From positions 103,494 through 167,493 of the forward strand of contig CAZMAT010000005.1 in assembly GCA_964564435.1 (NCBI GenBank): a stretch of 64,000 bases of DNA. The letters are read 5' to 3'. Below, in pieces: positions 1-8,798 of the stretch. A program made the translations under genes and the position numbers. The notes under the pieces are model-generated. The model saw only the letters and a program-made list of their open reading frames with translations, did no database searches and was not told the origin of the DNA. Source of the stretch: Fermentibacter sp964564435. GTDB taxonomy: Bacteria; Fermentibacterota; Fermentibacteria; Fermentibacterales; Fermentibacteraceae. The first letter of the stretch is position 1. Every line of letters starts with the position of its first letter.

Positions 1-116
1 GCAAGCACGGCCTTCCAGAAGGCCAGCCGGAGGAACCCGATCGTGAAGAGCCATCCGATGGTCCACAGGGGGGCAGACACGCCGGCATGGCACCTTGTCG
101 TGCAACGATCTCCCAT
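1..116 (-). CDS. Small hydrophobic membrane protein, partial (C-terminus beyond window)
   Basis: The minus strand is open from an ATG at 116 to the window edge and encodes about 38 residues. After a short polar start comes a hydrophobic stretch beginning APLWTIGWLFTIGFLRLAFW. This pattern, with paired tryptophans and glycines, resembles small inner-membrane proteins of unknown function. A Shine-Dalgarno GGAAGGA lies 6 nt before the ATG; a GTG at 80 is an alternative start. No function can be assigned. The gene runs in the same direction as the operon to its right, separated from the phosphatase stop by about 130 bp in which I see nothing else. Confidence 0.5.
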   Translation of the reverse strand, partial: MGDRCTTRCHAGVSAPLWTIGWLFTIGFLRLAFWKAVL

Positions 117-249
117 GACGCATCCTTCCACGCCCCGGCCTTCACGGTAGCGGCCGGGAGCCAGAGAGAACCGGAGAGCCCGGCATCGGACACTCCGCTG
201 CGGAAACATGCCTGCCGGGCGCCGCCGGGGACAGATGCCGGCCCGGACA

Positions 250-765
250 TCAGCAGCCCGGGAACCTCTCCCTTATGCGGGATGCGAATTCCGTCTGCGC
301 GTCGGTCTCGGGGCCCGAACCGGCTGCGGACACGGCCTTCGACGCCTCTCCGGGAGGGATGCAGAGCGCCGCCAGCACACAGAGAGCGAAAGTGCCCGTC
401 CTGCCTATCCCCGCTCCGCAGTGCACAAGCACGCGGCGCCCCTCGAGGAGCAGGGAGGCCGTCCGTCCGACCTCGGCTGCATATGCCTCGGGATCTTCAG
501 GGACCCCGAAATCCTCCACCGGGACCACCCTGAACTCCCACGGGAGGCTCCCCCGGTCCAGCAGGTCGGCATAGTCCGGCGACTTCATGCGGATCTCCCG
601 GAGCGGTGCGAGCGAGATCACCTCGTCCACTCCGGTGCGGGCCATCTCGTCGAGCATCGCCCCGAGCGGGCCGTACCTGCCCGGCATGTGCGACAGGAAG
701 AGAGATATGCCGGTTCCTCCGGTCACCACCCTGCGGATGCTCCCGCCCTCCGCTTCACGGTTCAC
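250..765 (-). CDS. Dual-specificity / tyrosine phosphatase family protein
   Basis: The 171-residue protein carries the cysteine-phosphatase signature HCGAGIGRTG, that is HC(x)5R(S/T), near residue 112. The Cys is the expected nucleophile and the Arg binds phosphate. An upstream Asp-rich stretch (VEDFGVPED) could supply the general acid. The GTG start overlaps the stop of the DUF6935-like gene in the tetranucleotide GTGA (762-765), implying translational coupling. Family knowledge supports removal of phosphate from Tyr or Ser/Thr; the substrate is unknown. The length matches compact stand-alone bacterial DSPs. It is the last gene of a four-gene minus-strand operon. Confidence 0.85.
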   Translation of the reverse strand: MNREAEGGSIRRVVTGGTGISLFLSHMPGRYGPLGAMLDEMARTGVDEVISLAPLREIRMKSPDYADLLDRGSLPWEFRVVPVEDFGVPEDPEAYAAEVGRTASLLLEGRRVLVHCGAGIGRTGTFALCVLAALCIPPGEASKAVSAAGSGPETDAQTEFASRIRERFPGC

Positions 766-1259
766 AGGGGATCCCTCACGCCGAGGAGCAGGCTGCTCCA
801 TTCCAGGGCGGCCCAGGCCCCGTCTTCCTGCAGCGTGCAGGTGACCGGCCTGGGGCTGTCGGCTCCCGAGCACCGGATGAAGACCTTGAATCGCCCCGAA
901 CCCTCGTCGCCGCTGTAGTCGTTGGAAGTGAACGTCATGGCCGGCGGGGTCTCCGGGAGTGCGTAGCCGTTCGAGGGAGAGGTCCCGTCGAAGTACGAAC
1001 GAGGCGAGAAGGGCTGCTTCTCGAGCTGCATCCGCACCAGCGAGAGCGTCCGGGCCCCGGCGCCGTCGCCTCCGTCCCTCCCGCCGCAGGCGGTGCCGAT
1101 CATCGCTGAGCCGAGCGCCCCGTCGCGGGTGAACGCCTCGAGGGCCAGCACCATCAGGGCAGCCGCCCCCTGCGGAGTTGCGGACAGGCGCCGGGCCAGC
1201 ACGGAGAACTCGTTCAGGTCGCTCGGGATCGCCGGTATGGTCACTGTCACGGTTTGCAT
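762..1259 (-). CDS. DUF6935-type domain protein
   Basis: A soluble 165-residue protein with no signal peptide. The C-terminal half has a conserved-looking core: PRSYFDGTSP, then N and Y spaced prolines, then RFKVFIRCSGADSPRPV, and a final Trp-containing strand ending RDPL. I recognise this arrangement as the DUF6935 family (function unknown); that assignment is from memory of the family pattern. The ATG at 1259 has GGAGGAG 4-5 nt upstream. The start overlaps the end of the upstream membrane-protein gene by 13 nt, and the stop overlaps the phosphatase start (GTGA). The tight coupling suggests it works with the phosphatase. Confidence 0.75.
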   Translation of the reverse strand: MQTVTVTIPAIPSDLNEFSVLARRLSATPQGAAALMVLALEAFTRDGALGSAMIGTACGGRDGGDGAGARTLSLVRMQLEKQPFSPRSYFDGTSPSNGYALPETPPAMTFTSNDYSGDEGSGRFKVFIRCSGADSPRPVTCTLQEDGAWAALEWSSLLLGVRDPL

Positions 1260-2389
1260 CTCTCTCCTCCGCCGTGCCGGCGCGCCCGGTCGAGGCACAG
1301 GTATGCCGCCAGAGGGAGCGCCATCGTGAACTGGCCCGCGAAGAAGCGAAGCCAGGCCGCCGGGAACACCAGGAAATGAAGCAGTGCCGACAGACCTGCC
1401 GCCACCAGAATGGATCGGGCATCCCCGTCCAGCCCGCTCGAGGAAGCCCTGCGGGGGGCGCCCGACGACAGGCCGAGCACCACGACGGCGGCGAACAGGA
1501 ACACCCATGTCTCGGCGTGGGGGATCGCAGCCAGCGAGCTCCTGATCACCGGGAGGTAGTCCGCGGGGGTCACCGATCCGGACAGGAGCGCGGGATATGC
1601 GGCCTGCTCGAGGAAGGTGTACCGGAACGTGGTCCCCCAGCCATACCCGCCGGCAAGATGGTGGATCAGGGGCGCGAGGGCTGTCGAGGCTGCCGCGCAC
1701 AGCACGGTCGCAACCCTCGGGAAGGCCGGCCTGGTCAGCGCGAAGGCGCACAGGGGCAGGACGAACAGGAGCAGGTCGGTCCTCACCAGGACGCACAACG
1801 GGAACATGGCCGGAGCCGCCCTCCTGCCCCGCAGCAGTAGCGCGGTGACCGACACTGCGCACAATGCGGCCAGAGCGTCCGGGGTGGCATGGCGGGCCAC
1901 CTCGACCAGGCCAGCCCCCAGGCTCCCGATGGCGACCGCGGCCGTCTGCCCCGGCGTGCGCCTGCCGGGGACCAGCCGCAGCAGCAGCAGGAGCGTGGCC
2001 AGGGCCGCGGCGGTGGATATCGCGGAAGACGCCTGCAGCGGATCGAGCCCGGCCTCCGTCAGCCCGGCCATGAGTGCAGTGTAGACGGGCCGGGTCCTGT
2101 AGAACGGCAGGTGCTGCAGGAAGCTCGCATCGTCGGATGCCCGGGCGACGCGCCCCTGCGTCGAGGAGGCGATGTCGGCGTAGGCTTCGGGAGAGAGGGA
2201 GCCCTCGAGGCTCCGGTACGTCTCCTCCCGGAGCGAGGGCTCTGGCGTACCGCGCATTTCGAGCGCGCAGGCGGCATAGCCAGCAAGATCCCAGTTGCAC
2301 AGCGGATCGGCGATGCCCGCCCAGGCGAGCACGGAAGCCGAAGCCAGCACCGCCGCGACGGAAGCGGCGGAGCGGAGCCCCTTAGGCAT
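1247..2389 (-). CDS. Polytopic membrane protein, GT-C glycosyltransferase-like
   Basis: A 380-residue integral membrane protein with about 9-10 hydrophobic helices and a large first periplasmic loop after TM1. That loop is rich in acidic and polar residues (it includes an NWD motif), as in GT-C type glycosyltransferases (families 39, 83 and 87) that use polyprenyl-phosphate sugars. No diagnostic catalytic motif is certain, so the assignment is topological. The chosen ATG (2389) follows a weak SD (TGAGG). It sits between a small exported protein and the DUF6935-like gene in the same operon. It could also be an unrelated polytopic protein of unknown function. Confidence 0.65.
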   Translation of the reverse strand: MPKGLRSAASVAAVLASASVLAWAGIADPLCNWDLAGYAACALEMRGTPEPSLREETYRSLEGSLSPEAYADIASSTQGRVARASDDASFLQHLPFYRTRPVYTALMAGLTEAGLDPLQASSAISTAAALATLLLLLRLVPGRRTPGQTAAVAIGSLGAGLVEVARHATPDALAALCAVSVTALLLRGRRAAPAMFPLCVLVRTDLLLFVLPLCAFALTRPAFPRVATVLCAAASTALAPLIHHLAGGYGWGTTFRYTFLEQAAYPALLSGSVTPADYLPVIRSSLAAIPHAETWVFLFAAVVVLGLSSGAPRRASSSGLDGDARSILVAAGLSALLHFLVFPAAWLRFFAGQFTMALPLAAYLCLDRARRHGGGERCKP

Positions 2390-2405
2390 CCTCACAGCCG
2401 GGTGC

Positions 2406-2858
2406 TCAAGGGAGCCCGCTTCCGATCCCGACGGAAAACACGAGATCGTCGAGGGCTTCTCCGGAGATCCTCCTGTAGGCTCCGCCGTACAGCGATACGA
2501 GAGTGACGGAGACCGAGGCCTCCAGGCCCAGGAACGCCGAGTCGTCACCCTCCCAGACGTACATCCCCGAGACGGCGAGGCCGCCTCCGTACGCGGGGAG
2601 GAAGCTCATCCACCGGCGCCCGCATCCTGTGCCGAGCTTCATCCCGTCCCTTCCCGCCTCCACGTAGACGCCAGCCGCCGAGTGCGAGAACCGTGACGAT
2701 CCATCGGGCTCGAGCAGGTTCAGGCCGATGCGCCCGCCGAGACGGAGAGGCCAGGAGTATGTGGTCTGGGCCGTGGGGAAAAGGAAGCGCCCTCCAGCCG
2801 ACGGTGTTCCGGAGGTTGCCGACAGCAGGGCGGCGATCAGCAGAGCGCATGGCTTCAC
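2406..2858 (-). CDS. Small exported protein, probably outer-membrane-associated
   Basis: A 150-residue protein with a clear N-terminal signal peptide (CALLIAALLSATSG). The rest is glycine- and aromatic-rich with alternating polar and hydrophobic strands, as in small outer-membrane beta-structures. The GTG start at 2858 has GGAGGT 7 nt upstream. No family is recognised. It is the first gene of the minus-strand operon that ends in the phosphatase; the next gene starts 17 nt after its stop. The promoter must lie in the 118 bp shared with the divergent M1 peptidase gene. Confidence 0.65.
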   Translation of the reverse strand: MKPCALLIAALLSATSGTPSAGGRFLFPTAQTTYSWPLRLGGRIGLNLLEPDGSSRFSHSAAGVYVEAGRDGMKLGTGCGRRWMSFLPAYGGGLAVSGMYVWEGDDSAFLGLEASVSVTLVSLYGGAYRRISGEALDDLVFSVGIGSGLP

Positions 2859-2976
2859 GTTCCACCTCCCGGGTGCTGCGTCCGGCCCGCCGTGGGCCGG
2901 CAGCGTGACCTCGTGCCCATTATATCACCGGGGCGGGACCTTACTCCAACCCCTGTGCGCCACACGGGAGGTGACG

Positions 2977-5763
2977 ATGAGCTTGTTCATGCCGCTGTTC
3001 CTGCTCTCATCCGCCCTCCCGGGGGAGGGATTCCCGTCTCCGGAGAGCAGGGCGGACTACAGGATCGAGGCGTCCCTCTCGCCGGAAAGCGTCCTGGTAT
3101 CCGGGAGGATCGGGATAGACTTCATGCCGGCATATCCCGCCGATACCCTCTGGCTCCACCTGTACCCGAACGCCTACCGCGATCCGTCGACAGCGTTCGC
3201 AGGGGATCTGGCCACGATGGGATACTATGACTTCGCCGGGGCCTCCGATGACGAGTACGGCTGGATACTGCTCGATGGATGGACCCTGGACGGAGACACG
3301 GTCGGGATGGAAGTCGACGAGACGCTCGGCTTCGTTCCCCTGGGGAGGACGGCCCAGCCGGGAGACACGCTGAGGCTCGAGGGCGGCTTCACCGTTAAGG
3401 TCCCCGCGATCTGGAGCAGGATGGGGCACGACGGCGACCACTACGAGATGACCCAGTGGTATCCCAAGATGTGCGTGCTCGACTCGGCGGGCTGGCACAC
3501 GTCGAGGTACCGTTCCGACGGCGAGTTCTACAGCGACTACGGAGACTACCGGGTGACCCTCACGCTGCCCGACAGCTTCGTGACAGCCGCGACGGGCTCG
3601 GTGGACTCGGTGCGCTACTCGCCAGACTCCCTCTTCCGTACGGAGACATGGACGGCCTCCCCCGTGCACGACTTCGCCTGGGCCGCCGACCCGGCCTTCG
3701 TGCTCCTGGAGCACAACTTCATCCCTCCGGCAGGGTCGGGGGCCCCTCCCGTCAGGGTGCACCTGGCCGTGCAGGAATGCAGCGCTGACGACTGGTCGGA
3801 AGTCGGCGCCTGGGCAGACTCGACTCTCCTCTATTACGGCGAATGGTGCGGATGGTACCCCTACGGCGATCTATGGGTGGTCCAGAGCGCGATGTGGGGA
3901 GGGATGGAGTATCCCCAGCTCGTCATGATCCAGCCGTACGACCCCCCGTCCACCAGATACTTCGAGATGGTCGTGATGCACGAGATAGGGCACCAGTGGT
4001 TCTACGGGATGCTGGGCAACGACGAGGTGGACGAGGCCTGGCTCGACGAGGGCATCAACAGCTTCTGCGAGATCAGGTACTTCGAGCGCAGGTACGGGAT
4101 GTCGGGGAACATGACCGGCCTCCCGGGATGGGTTTCGAGCATTTCCGACGCCGATTTCACGAGTTCGAGCTATGTCGGGATGGTCGCTTCCGGCGAGGAG
4201 GTGCCCGTGCTCAGCACCTCCACCGAGGCCGCCGGGGGCAGGTACGACTACGGAGCCCTCTACTACTCCAAGCCCGCCCTCTTCGTCAGGATGATCCAGA
4301 ACCAGGTCGGAGACGATGCCTTCGACGCCTTCCTGCGCGAATACTGCGACAGGTTCAGGTTCCACCACCCGCGGACCGGCGATTTCATGGCGATCCTCGA
4401 GGAGGTCACGGGCAGGTCGTGGCGGGAGGAGTTCGATTTCTGGCTCCGGACGACCGGATCGGCCGACGTCCGCGTCGAAGGGCTCGACTGGAGCGGAGAC
4501 ACCACTGTAGTCTCCGTGTCCGGCGACATCCCGCTCCCCGTGGAGCTGGACCTCGCCGTCGGCCCGCCCGGCGGCGGCATTTCGACGCGTGTGTCGCTGA
4601 CTCCGGGTGAGGTTTCGCAGGTCAGGATCCCCGGGCGGTGGCACAGGGCCGAGGTCGACCCGTGGACGCGGTTCCCCGACCGCCGGCCATGGAACAACTC
4701 CCTGCCTGCCGCGGGAACCGTTCGACCGATGATCGCCCCCATGGATCAGCCCTCGAGGTTCAACACCTGGCTGGCCCCGTTCCCGGGATACGCGGACGGC
4801 GGATGGGAGGCGGGGATCTACGGCTCGACCCATTCCGCCAGCAACTGGGCGGGCGGGCCGCTCGAGGTCACCGGCTTCATCAGGCTCCCGGTCGGGGGCG
4901 GCCGCCCGGCTTCCTGGGCGCTGGCCCTGGACAGGCCGCTGGCCCGGAGCACCACCGGTTCGACCGGCCTCTCTGTGGACATGTCCTCGATGTACGGTCG
5001 CGAGGAGGTCTCGGCATCGGTCTACAGGACGTACGAGGGGGTCTACCCGTCGGATCCGTCCGGATCGATCTCGGCCGGGGCCTCCTTCGAGAGCGTGTCG
5101 GACAACTCCGTGCTGGACGGGTCGGAGTACGAGGAGGGCTGCGGAGCAGTGCTGAAGGCCTCGGCCTCGTCATGGGACATGGGCATGTCCTCGTACAGGA
5201 ACGCCAGGATAGCTCTCCGCGGCAGCCCTGACTGGGACGGGGAGCCATGGATCGCGGTCGAGGCGGAGGGTTCGCTCGGGCTCACGGCTCTCCCGGGGAC
5301 TCCGGGGACGCGCGTGTTCGCCGGCTGCGCCTCGGAGGGCACCCCGCTCCAGCACTCGTACCGCCCCGGCGGCGGCCTCGCGTCGAACGGGGCTCTGGGA
5401 TGGATGCTGCCGCCCTCGGGGTACCTGTCGCCGCTTGAGCACTACTTCGTCGAATCGGGCCCGGCCATGCCGGGTTACGGCGAAAGCGACCTGCACGGCA
5501 CTGTCGGGATCGGGATCGGCGAGACGGTCTCGCTCTCGCCCCTGCCGGTCTCGGTATTCGCAGATGCCGGATGGATAGGGGGCTCCTTCGGCGACCTGAG
5601 CATGTCGGGCATGCTGGCGAACGCCGGCCTGAGCCTCCAGGCGGCCTTCGTCACGGCATGGTTCCCTGCGTGGGTCTCCGATCCGCCCGACGGGGAGGAC
5701 GAATGGGAGATGCGCTGGAGGTTCGCCTTCAGCTTCTGGGGGCTGGCCTCCCTGCTGGGGTGA
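2977..5763 (+). CDS. Exported M1-family zinc metallopeptidase
   Basis: A 928-residue protein with a short signal peptide (LFMPLFLLSSALPG). The M1 gluzincin site is intact: H335-E336-I-G-H339 and the third zinc ligand E358 in WLDEG, at the canonical 18-residue spacing. The usual GAMEN exopeptidase motif reads MWGGMEYP upstream, as in many exported M1 proteins. After the catalytic domain (to about residue 510) there is a roughly 400-residue region rich in beta strands, S, G and W, ending in aromatic residues, perhaps a surface or outer-membrane domain. The ATG at 2977 has GGGAGGTGA upstream. Probable role: peptide degradation outside the cytoplasm. It stands alone and converges on the ferritin-like gene. 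Confidence 0.9.
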   Translation: MSLFMPLFLLSSALPGEGFPSPESRADYRIEASLSPESVLVSGRIGIDFMPAYPADTLWLHLYPNAYRDPSTAFAGDLATMGYYDFAGASDDEYGWILLDGWTLDGDTVGMEVDETLGFVPLGRTAQPGDTLRLEGGFTVKVPAIWSRMGHDGDHYEMTQWYPKMCVLDSAGWHTSRYRSDGEFYSDYGDYRVTLTLPDSFVTAATGSVDSVRYSPDSLFRTETWTASPVHDFAWAADPAFVLLEHNFIPPAGSGAPPVRVHLAVQECSADDWSEVGAWADSTLLYYGEWCGWYPYGDLWVVQSAMWGGMEYPQLVMIQPYDPPSTRYFEMVVMHEIGHQWFYGMLGNDEVDEAWLDEGINSFCEIRYFERRYGMSGNMTGLPGWVSSISDADFTSSSYVGMVASGEEVPVLSTSTEAAGGRYDYGALYYSKPALFVRMIQNQVGDDAFDAFLREYCDRFRFHHPRTGDFMAILEEVTGRSWREEFDFWLRTTGSADVRVEGLDWSGDTTVVSVSGDIPLPVELDLAVGPPGGGISTRVSLTPGEVSQVRIPGRWHRAEVDPWTRFPDRRPWNNSLPAAGTVRPMIAPMDQPSRFNTWLAPFPGYADGGWEAGIYGSTHSASNWAGGPLEVTGFIRLPVGGGRPASWALALDRPLARSTTGSTGLSVDMSSMYGREEVSASVYRTYEGVYPSDPSGSISAGASFESVSDNSVLDGSEYEEGCGAVLKASASSWDMGMSSYRNARIALRGSPDWDGEPWIAVEAEGSLGLTALPGTPGTRVFAGCASEGTPLQHSYRPGGGLASNGALGWMLPPSGYLSPLEHYFVESGPAMPGYGESDLHGTVGIGIGETVSLSPLPVSVFADAGWIGGSFGDLSMSGMLANAGLSLQAAFVTAWFPAWVSDPPDGEDEWEMRWRFAFSFWGLASLLG

Positions 5764-5764
5764 G

Positions 5765-5784
5765 CGGACCCTTCAGCGGGTCCG
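5765..5784. terminator. Bidirectional hairpin between convergent genes
   Basis: The arms CGGACCC (5765-5771) and GGGTCCG (5778-5784) form a 7-bp stem with a 6-nt loop. The loop contains the stop codon of the minus-strand ferritin-like gene (5773-5775). The M1 peptidase stop lies directly before it. There is no U-tract, so termination strength is uncertain. Confidence 0.5.
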
Positions 5785-6279
5785 GGCCCTCTCCATCATG
5801 GCCTCGTAGTCCTCGAGCAGCGACTGGAGGTCCTCCTCGTGCTCGACTTCGTCTGCGAGGATGGCCTGGGCCATGTTGTACGTCACCATGTCCTTCTGGG
5901 AGGTCTCCTTCACGAGGCGGTCGTAGACCTCGATGGCGCACTGCTCGCCCTTGATGTTCTGCTGGAGGACCTTCTGTATGAAGGGATCCTCGGGGGCGTC
6001 GTAGCCGCAGTTCGAGAGTCTGTACCAGTCCTCGGGCTTCAGCACCGGCGTCCCCCCGAGCTGCACTATGCGCAGTGAAACCATCTCCGCGTGCCGCATC
6101 TCGTCGGCGGCGTGCTGGACGAGTTCGGCTATGGCCGCGTCCTTCATCGGGCCCATGACCACCTTCGAGCCGACCCAGTACTGGTAGTGAGCCAGCCACT
6201 CGTCCGAGAGAGCCCTGTTCAGCGTGGCCACGAGCCCGTCGATGTCGAGCCCTACGATCTGCCTTCCCCTGGTACCCAT
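5773..6279 (-). CDS. Ferritin-like / bacterioferritin-type iron protein
   Basis: A 168-residue four-helix-bundle protein. Helix motifs carry the expected di-iron ligands: E in DEWLAHYQYW, then EMRHAEM (ExxH), E in GEQCAIEVYD, and DEVEHEEDL (ExxH). This fits the ferritin-like/Bfr/Dps-like superfamily that oxidises and stores iron or removes peroxide. The length is typical of bacterioferritin. There is no obvious haem-ligand Met. The ATG at 6279 has GGGAGG 7 nt upstream, preferred to an ATG 9 codons earlier. It is a monocistronic unit converging on the M1 gene; a role in oxidative-stress defence in an anaerobe is inferred. Confidence 0.88.
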   Translation of the reverse strand: MGTRGRQIVGLDIDGLVATLNRALSDEWLAHYQYWVGSKVVMGPMKDAAIAELVQHAADEMRHAEMVSLRIVQLGGTPVLKPEDWYRLSNCGYDAPEDPFIQKVLQQNIKGEQCAIEVYDRLVKETSQKDMVTYNMAQAILADEVEHEEDLQSLLEDYEAMMERARTR

Positions 6280-6339
6280 GCCTGTCCTCCCGTCGATACG
6301 GTCCATACCGATCCGCGGCCCGCGCCGCGGCGCATGCCT

Positions 6340-7167
6340 TCAGCGGACGGTCTCCGACGGAGCAGCGCTACCGCCGCCACCGGAGCCCTTGGTTCCGTCA
6401 CCCACGACGTAGACATCGAAGAAGGTCTGGAAGTTGAGCCTGTTGTCGGCGGAGCAGGTGTCGAGGTAGGTCATCCCCGACTCTGTGACCCTGGCCGAGA
6501 CGTTCTCGTTCGCGGCCAGATCCCTCAGGACCGAGGGGGTCGTGGGGAAGCGGAACGAGACCTCGTAGCCGCCGGCGGCGAGCTGGACCGGTGTCACGCT
6601 GGCGGCGGAGCCCAGCGTGAACCTCGCGAAAGGTGCCCCGTCCGCCTCGAGGCGCAGCACCTCGGGCGAGCCCTGCACGTCGAGCCATGTTTCGTGGCTC
6701 GTGAGCACGAGAGTCAGGAAGTACTCGCATTCACCGGATGGGATGTCGCGCCATGTCTCCGGGTTGAGCTCGATCCCGCGCGGGCCCTCTTCGGGGATGG
6801 CGCTTCGCCTGCCGTTGATGCCGTTCCCCAGGACGCGGTAGATCACGAGCGAATCGATGGTCGAGACGATGGTCTCCAGACGGGCGGTGCCGGGCGTGAG
6901 CGCCTGTATCGAGGACCAGCGCCCCGGGATGATCGCACCGGTCCCCGAAGTGTCGGGGGGGACGGGCTGTACGGTGCCTCCGGAACCAGGACCGGGTATG
7001 TGGGGTCCGGGCGGCACGGGGACCCCGGACGAGGGCTTCACCACGAAGACGGTGTCCGGTCCGGGTTTTCCGGTATCCCCGTAGTTGTAGATGATGGTGG
7101 TGCTGGTGCACCCCGGCAGCAGGACGAGGGATGCGATCCCGAAGAGGAAGACAATCCTGGCAGTCAA
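6340..7167 (-). CDS. Lipoprotein of unknown function
   Basis: A 275-residue protein with a lipoprotein signal (IVFLFGIASLVLLPGC; lipobox LLPG|C). It is followed by a Pro/Gly/Thr-rich linker and a globular beta-rich domain with a DUF4382- or fasciclin-like look (ETIVSTIDSLVIYRV). The C-terminal tail is a glycine run and SAAPSETVR. A TTG start at 7167 is chosen because AAGGAGG sits 5 nt upstream and no ATG fits the signal peptide. It would be processed by the Lgt and LspA proteins encoded in this window. No partner is evident; neighbours are the ferritin-like gene and a methyltransferase. Confidence 0.7.
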   Translation of the reverse strand: MTARIVFLFGIASLVLLPGCTSTTIIYNYGDTGKPGPDTVFVVKPSSGVPVPPGPHIPGPGSGGTVQPVPPDTSGTGAIIPGRWSSIQALTPGTARLETIVSTIDSLVIYRVLGNGINGRRSAIPEEGPRGIELNPETWRDIPSGECEYFLTLVLTSHETWLDVQGSPEVLRLEADGAPFARFTLGSAASVTPVQLAAGGYEVSFRFPTTPSVLRDLAANENVSARVTESGMTYLDTCSADNRLNFQTFFDVYVVGDGTKGSGGGGSAAPSETVR

Positions 7168-7235
7168 GCCGGCCTCCTTGCCGATCCGCCCGACATGGGC
7201 GCAGCGGAATATAGCCGCATGGACCCGGCGGGGTT

Positions 7236-7931
7236 TCAGCCGGCGTCTCTGACCAGGAGCAGCCTGAGGCTCGCGGAAGGCGCGAAGCCGATCCTGGCCG
7301 CGCGCCTCTTCAGCCTCTCCCCCTCCGCGGCGAGTTCCCCGGCCCCGGGCGCGCCTTCCGGTATCCTGGCGGAATAGGAATCGATGACGGTTCCGAGCCT
7401 CCCGATCTCCTCCGCGCCCGGGGGGAGCGCCCCGCAGCCGGGTTTCGCCGACAGGCCGGCCCCGTCGTCGGTCCACGCCTCCAGGCGAAGCCCGTGTCCC
7501 GACAGGAGGCGGTGAATGGCCGCCCTGGTCATCGTCTCGAAGTGGGGGATCCCGTTCAGCCTGTCGATCCTGCCCCACCACGAGTGCATCAGCACGTGGG
7601 TCATGGACGGCCCCTTCTGCCCGTCCCGGTACATCTCGACCACGAGCATCGCTCCCCCGGGGCGGAGCAGTGCCGCCGCCCGGTCGACGACGATGGCGGG
7701 CCGCTCGAAGTGATGGAGCGAGTTGACCACCGACACCAGATCGGCCGATCCTGGCCTGATCGGGGGATTCGATGCGTCGCCTGCCGCCAGCGGCAGCACT
7801 TCCGCGGGATCCTGTGCCCGGGCCGCCCTGAGCGCCTTCAGGGAAGAGTCGAAACCCACCGGGACCGAGCACGAAGGGCAGATCGCGAGCATCGCGCGGA
7901 GGGAGTCCCCCCTGCCCGTGGCCACGTCCAC
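7236..7931 (-). CDS. Class I SAM-dependent methyltransferase (start uncertain)
   Basis: The protein has methyltransferase motif I (DVATGRGDS), an acidic post-I residue, SVVNSLHHF (motif IV-like) and LLRPGGAMLVVE (motif VI), matching the Methyltransf_11/25 fold. The only conventional start, GTG at 7931, begins inside motif I and would remove the first strand. In frame upstream the sequence continues with plausible protein (LQGDFDALLGRLEPRICV) back to an ATC at 8006, which has GGAGGA 7 nt before it. So either a non-canonical ATC start or a frameshift is likely. It overlaps or abuts the DUF134-NifX gene. The substrate is unknown; the C-terminus is Arg-rich. Confidence 0.75.
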   Translation of the reverse strand: MDVATGRGDSLRAMLAICPSCSVPVGFDSSLKALRAARAQDPAEVLPLAAGDASNPPIRPGSADLVSVVNSLHHFERPAIVVDRAAALLRPGGAMLVVEMYRDGQKGPSMTHVLMHSWWGRIDRLNGIPHFETMTRAAIHRLLSGHGLRLEAWTDDGAGLSAKPGCGALPPGAEEIGRLGTVIDSYSARIPEGAPGAGELAAEGERLKRRAARIGFAPSASLRLLLVRDAG

Positions 7932-7995
7932 GCATATGCGGGGTTCGAGGCGCCCCAGCAGCGCGTCGAAATCCCCCTGCAGGACAGGCGGGATC

Positions 7996-8793
7996 CTAGA
8001 GGCGATCCTGGCATCCTCCGCCGTGGTGGCCGTGGCCGGCGCAGACCGACCAGGGGCCTGCCTTCGGGGCGCCGCCGGAGACCACGGCCGCGACTGCCTC
8101 GCCCACCGTGGAGGCCGAGACGATGTATACCTCTATCCCTGAGGCCGAGAGCTTCTCGAGCGCTCCCGCCCCCATGCCCGCTGCAGCCACCGCATCGGGC
8201 AGATCGCCCTCGAACGCCGCGAGGGGCCTGCACATGCCGTGGCCGTGCTCATGGCCCGGATTGGGCAGGTACGCGGCCGCCATCGTGGCGGTGTCGACCA
8301 CCACGAATCCCGGCGCCGAGCCGAAGTGTTCGCAGATCGGGCTCTCCAGGCCGAGATCGGCCCTTACCGGACAGGCTATCCTCATCACGGGACTCCCTTC
8401 GATCGGTCCAGCCATTTCCTCATGCGGCGCCCCGCTTCCAGGCATGCCGCCCGGGCCGCCCGCATCCGCATCCGCCCTGCGGCAGGAAGGACAGGAGCAG
8501 CGGCCATCCTCCGGGCCGTGCAGGCCCGGTTCCATCGCGAGAGCGGACCCTGTGACGACCGCACGTGCTGTCTTGCGCCTGGCCCTCTCGAGTATCCTGC
8601 CGAAGGTGGCCCTGGAAACGCCCATGGAGCAGGCGCCCTCTTCCAGGTACAGGCCTTCGAGGTCGGCCAGCCTGAGGGCCTCTACCTCGTCGGCGCCCAG
8701 TACATCGGCACAGACTTCTCCGCGGCCGTGGAAGACCGTGCGGCGGCGAGCCGTGACATGCGAAACCATGCAGGGGGTCCGGGGTCTGGCCAT
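7996..8793 (-). CDS. DUF134 HTH protein fused to dinitrogenase iron-molybdenum cofactor (NifX/NifB-C) domain
   Basis: 265 residues in two domains. Residues about 1-95 match DUF134/UPF0251: an MARPR start, ADEVEALRLADLEGLYLEE, and the helix-turn-helix CSMGVSRATFGRILERARRK. A Cys-rich linker follows (CSCPSC). From about residue 135 comes a NifX-like Fe-Mo cofactor-binding domain beginning MRIACPVRADLGLESPICEH. The tail is His/Cys-rich (AGHGHHGGGC), a likely metal site. The two domains are usually separate neighbouring genes; here they are joined, suggesting a metal- or Fe-S-responsive DNA-binding protein. No nif genes are present. The ATG is at 8793, with a palindrome inside its promoter. Confidence 0.85.
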   Translation of the reverse strand: MARPRTPCMVSHVTARRRTVFHGRGEVCADVLGADEVEALRLADLEGLYLEEGACSMGVSRATFGRILERARRKTARAVVTGSALAMEPGLHGPEDGRCSCPSCRRADADAGGPGGMPGSGAPHEEMAGPIEGSPVMRIACPVRADLGLESPICEHFGSAPGFVVVDTATMAAAYLPNPGHEHGHGMCRPLAAFEGDLPDAVAAAGMGAGALEKLSASGIEVYIVSASTVGEAVAAVVSGGAPKAGPWSVCAGHGHHGGGCQDRL

Positions 8794-8798
8794 GACCT

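Noticed and set aside
87..2696. Several long plus-strand open frames across the first operon.
   Set aside because: They are Arg/Pro-rich shadows of the minus-strand genes, as expected at high GC, without family motifs or Shine-Dalgarno support.
7996..8793. A nitrogen-fixation locus because of the NifX-type domain.
   Set aside because: No nifH, nifD, nifK or nifB is nearby; this domain is common in proteins unrelated to nitrogenase.
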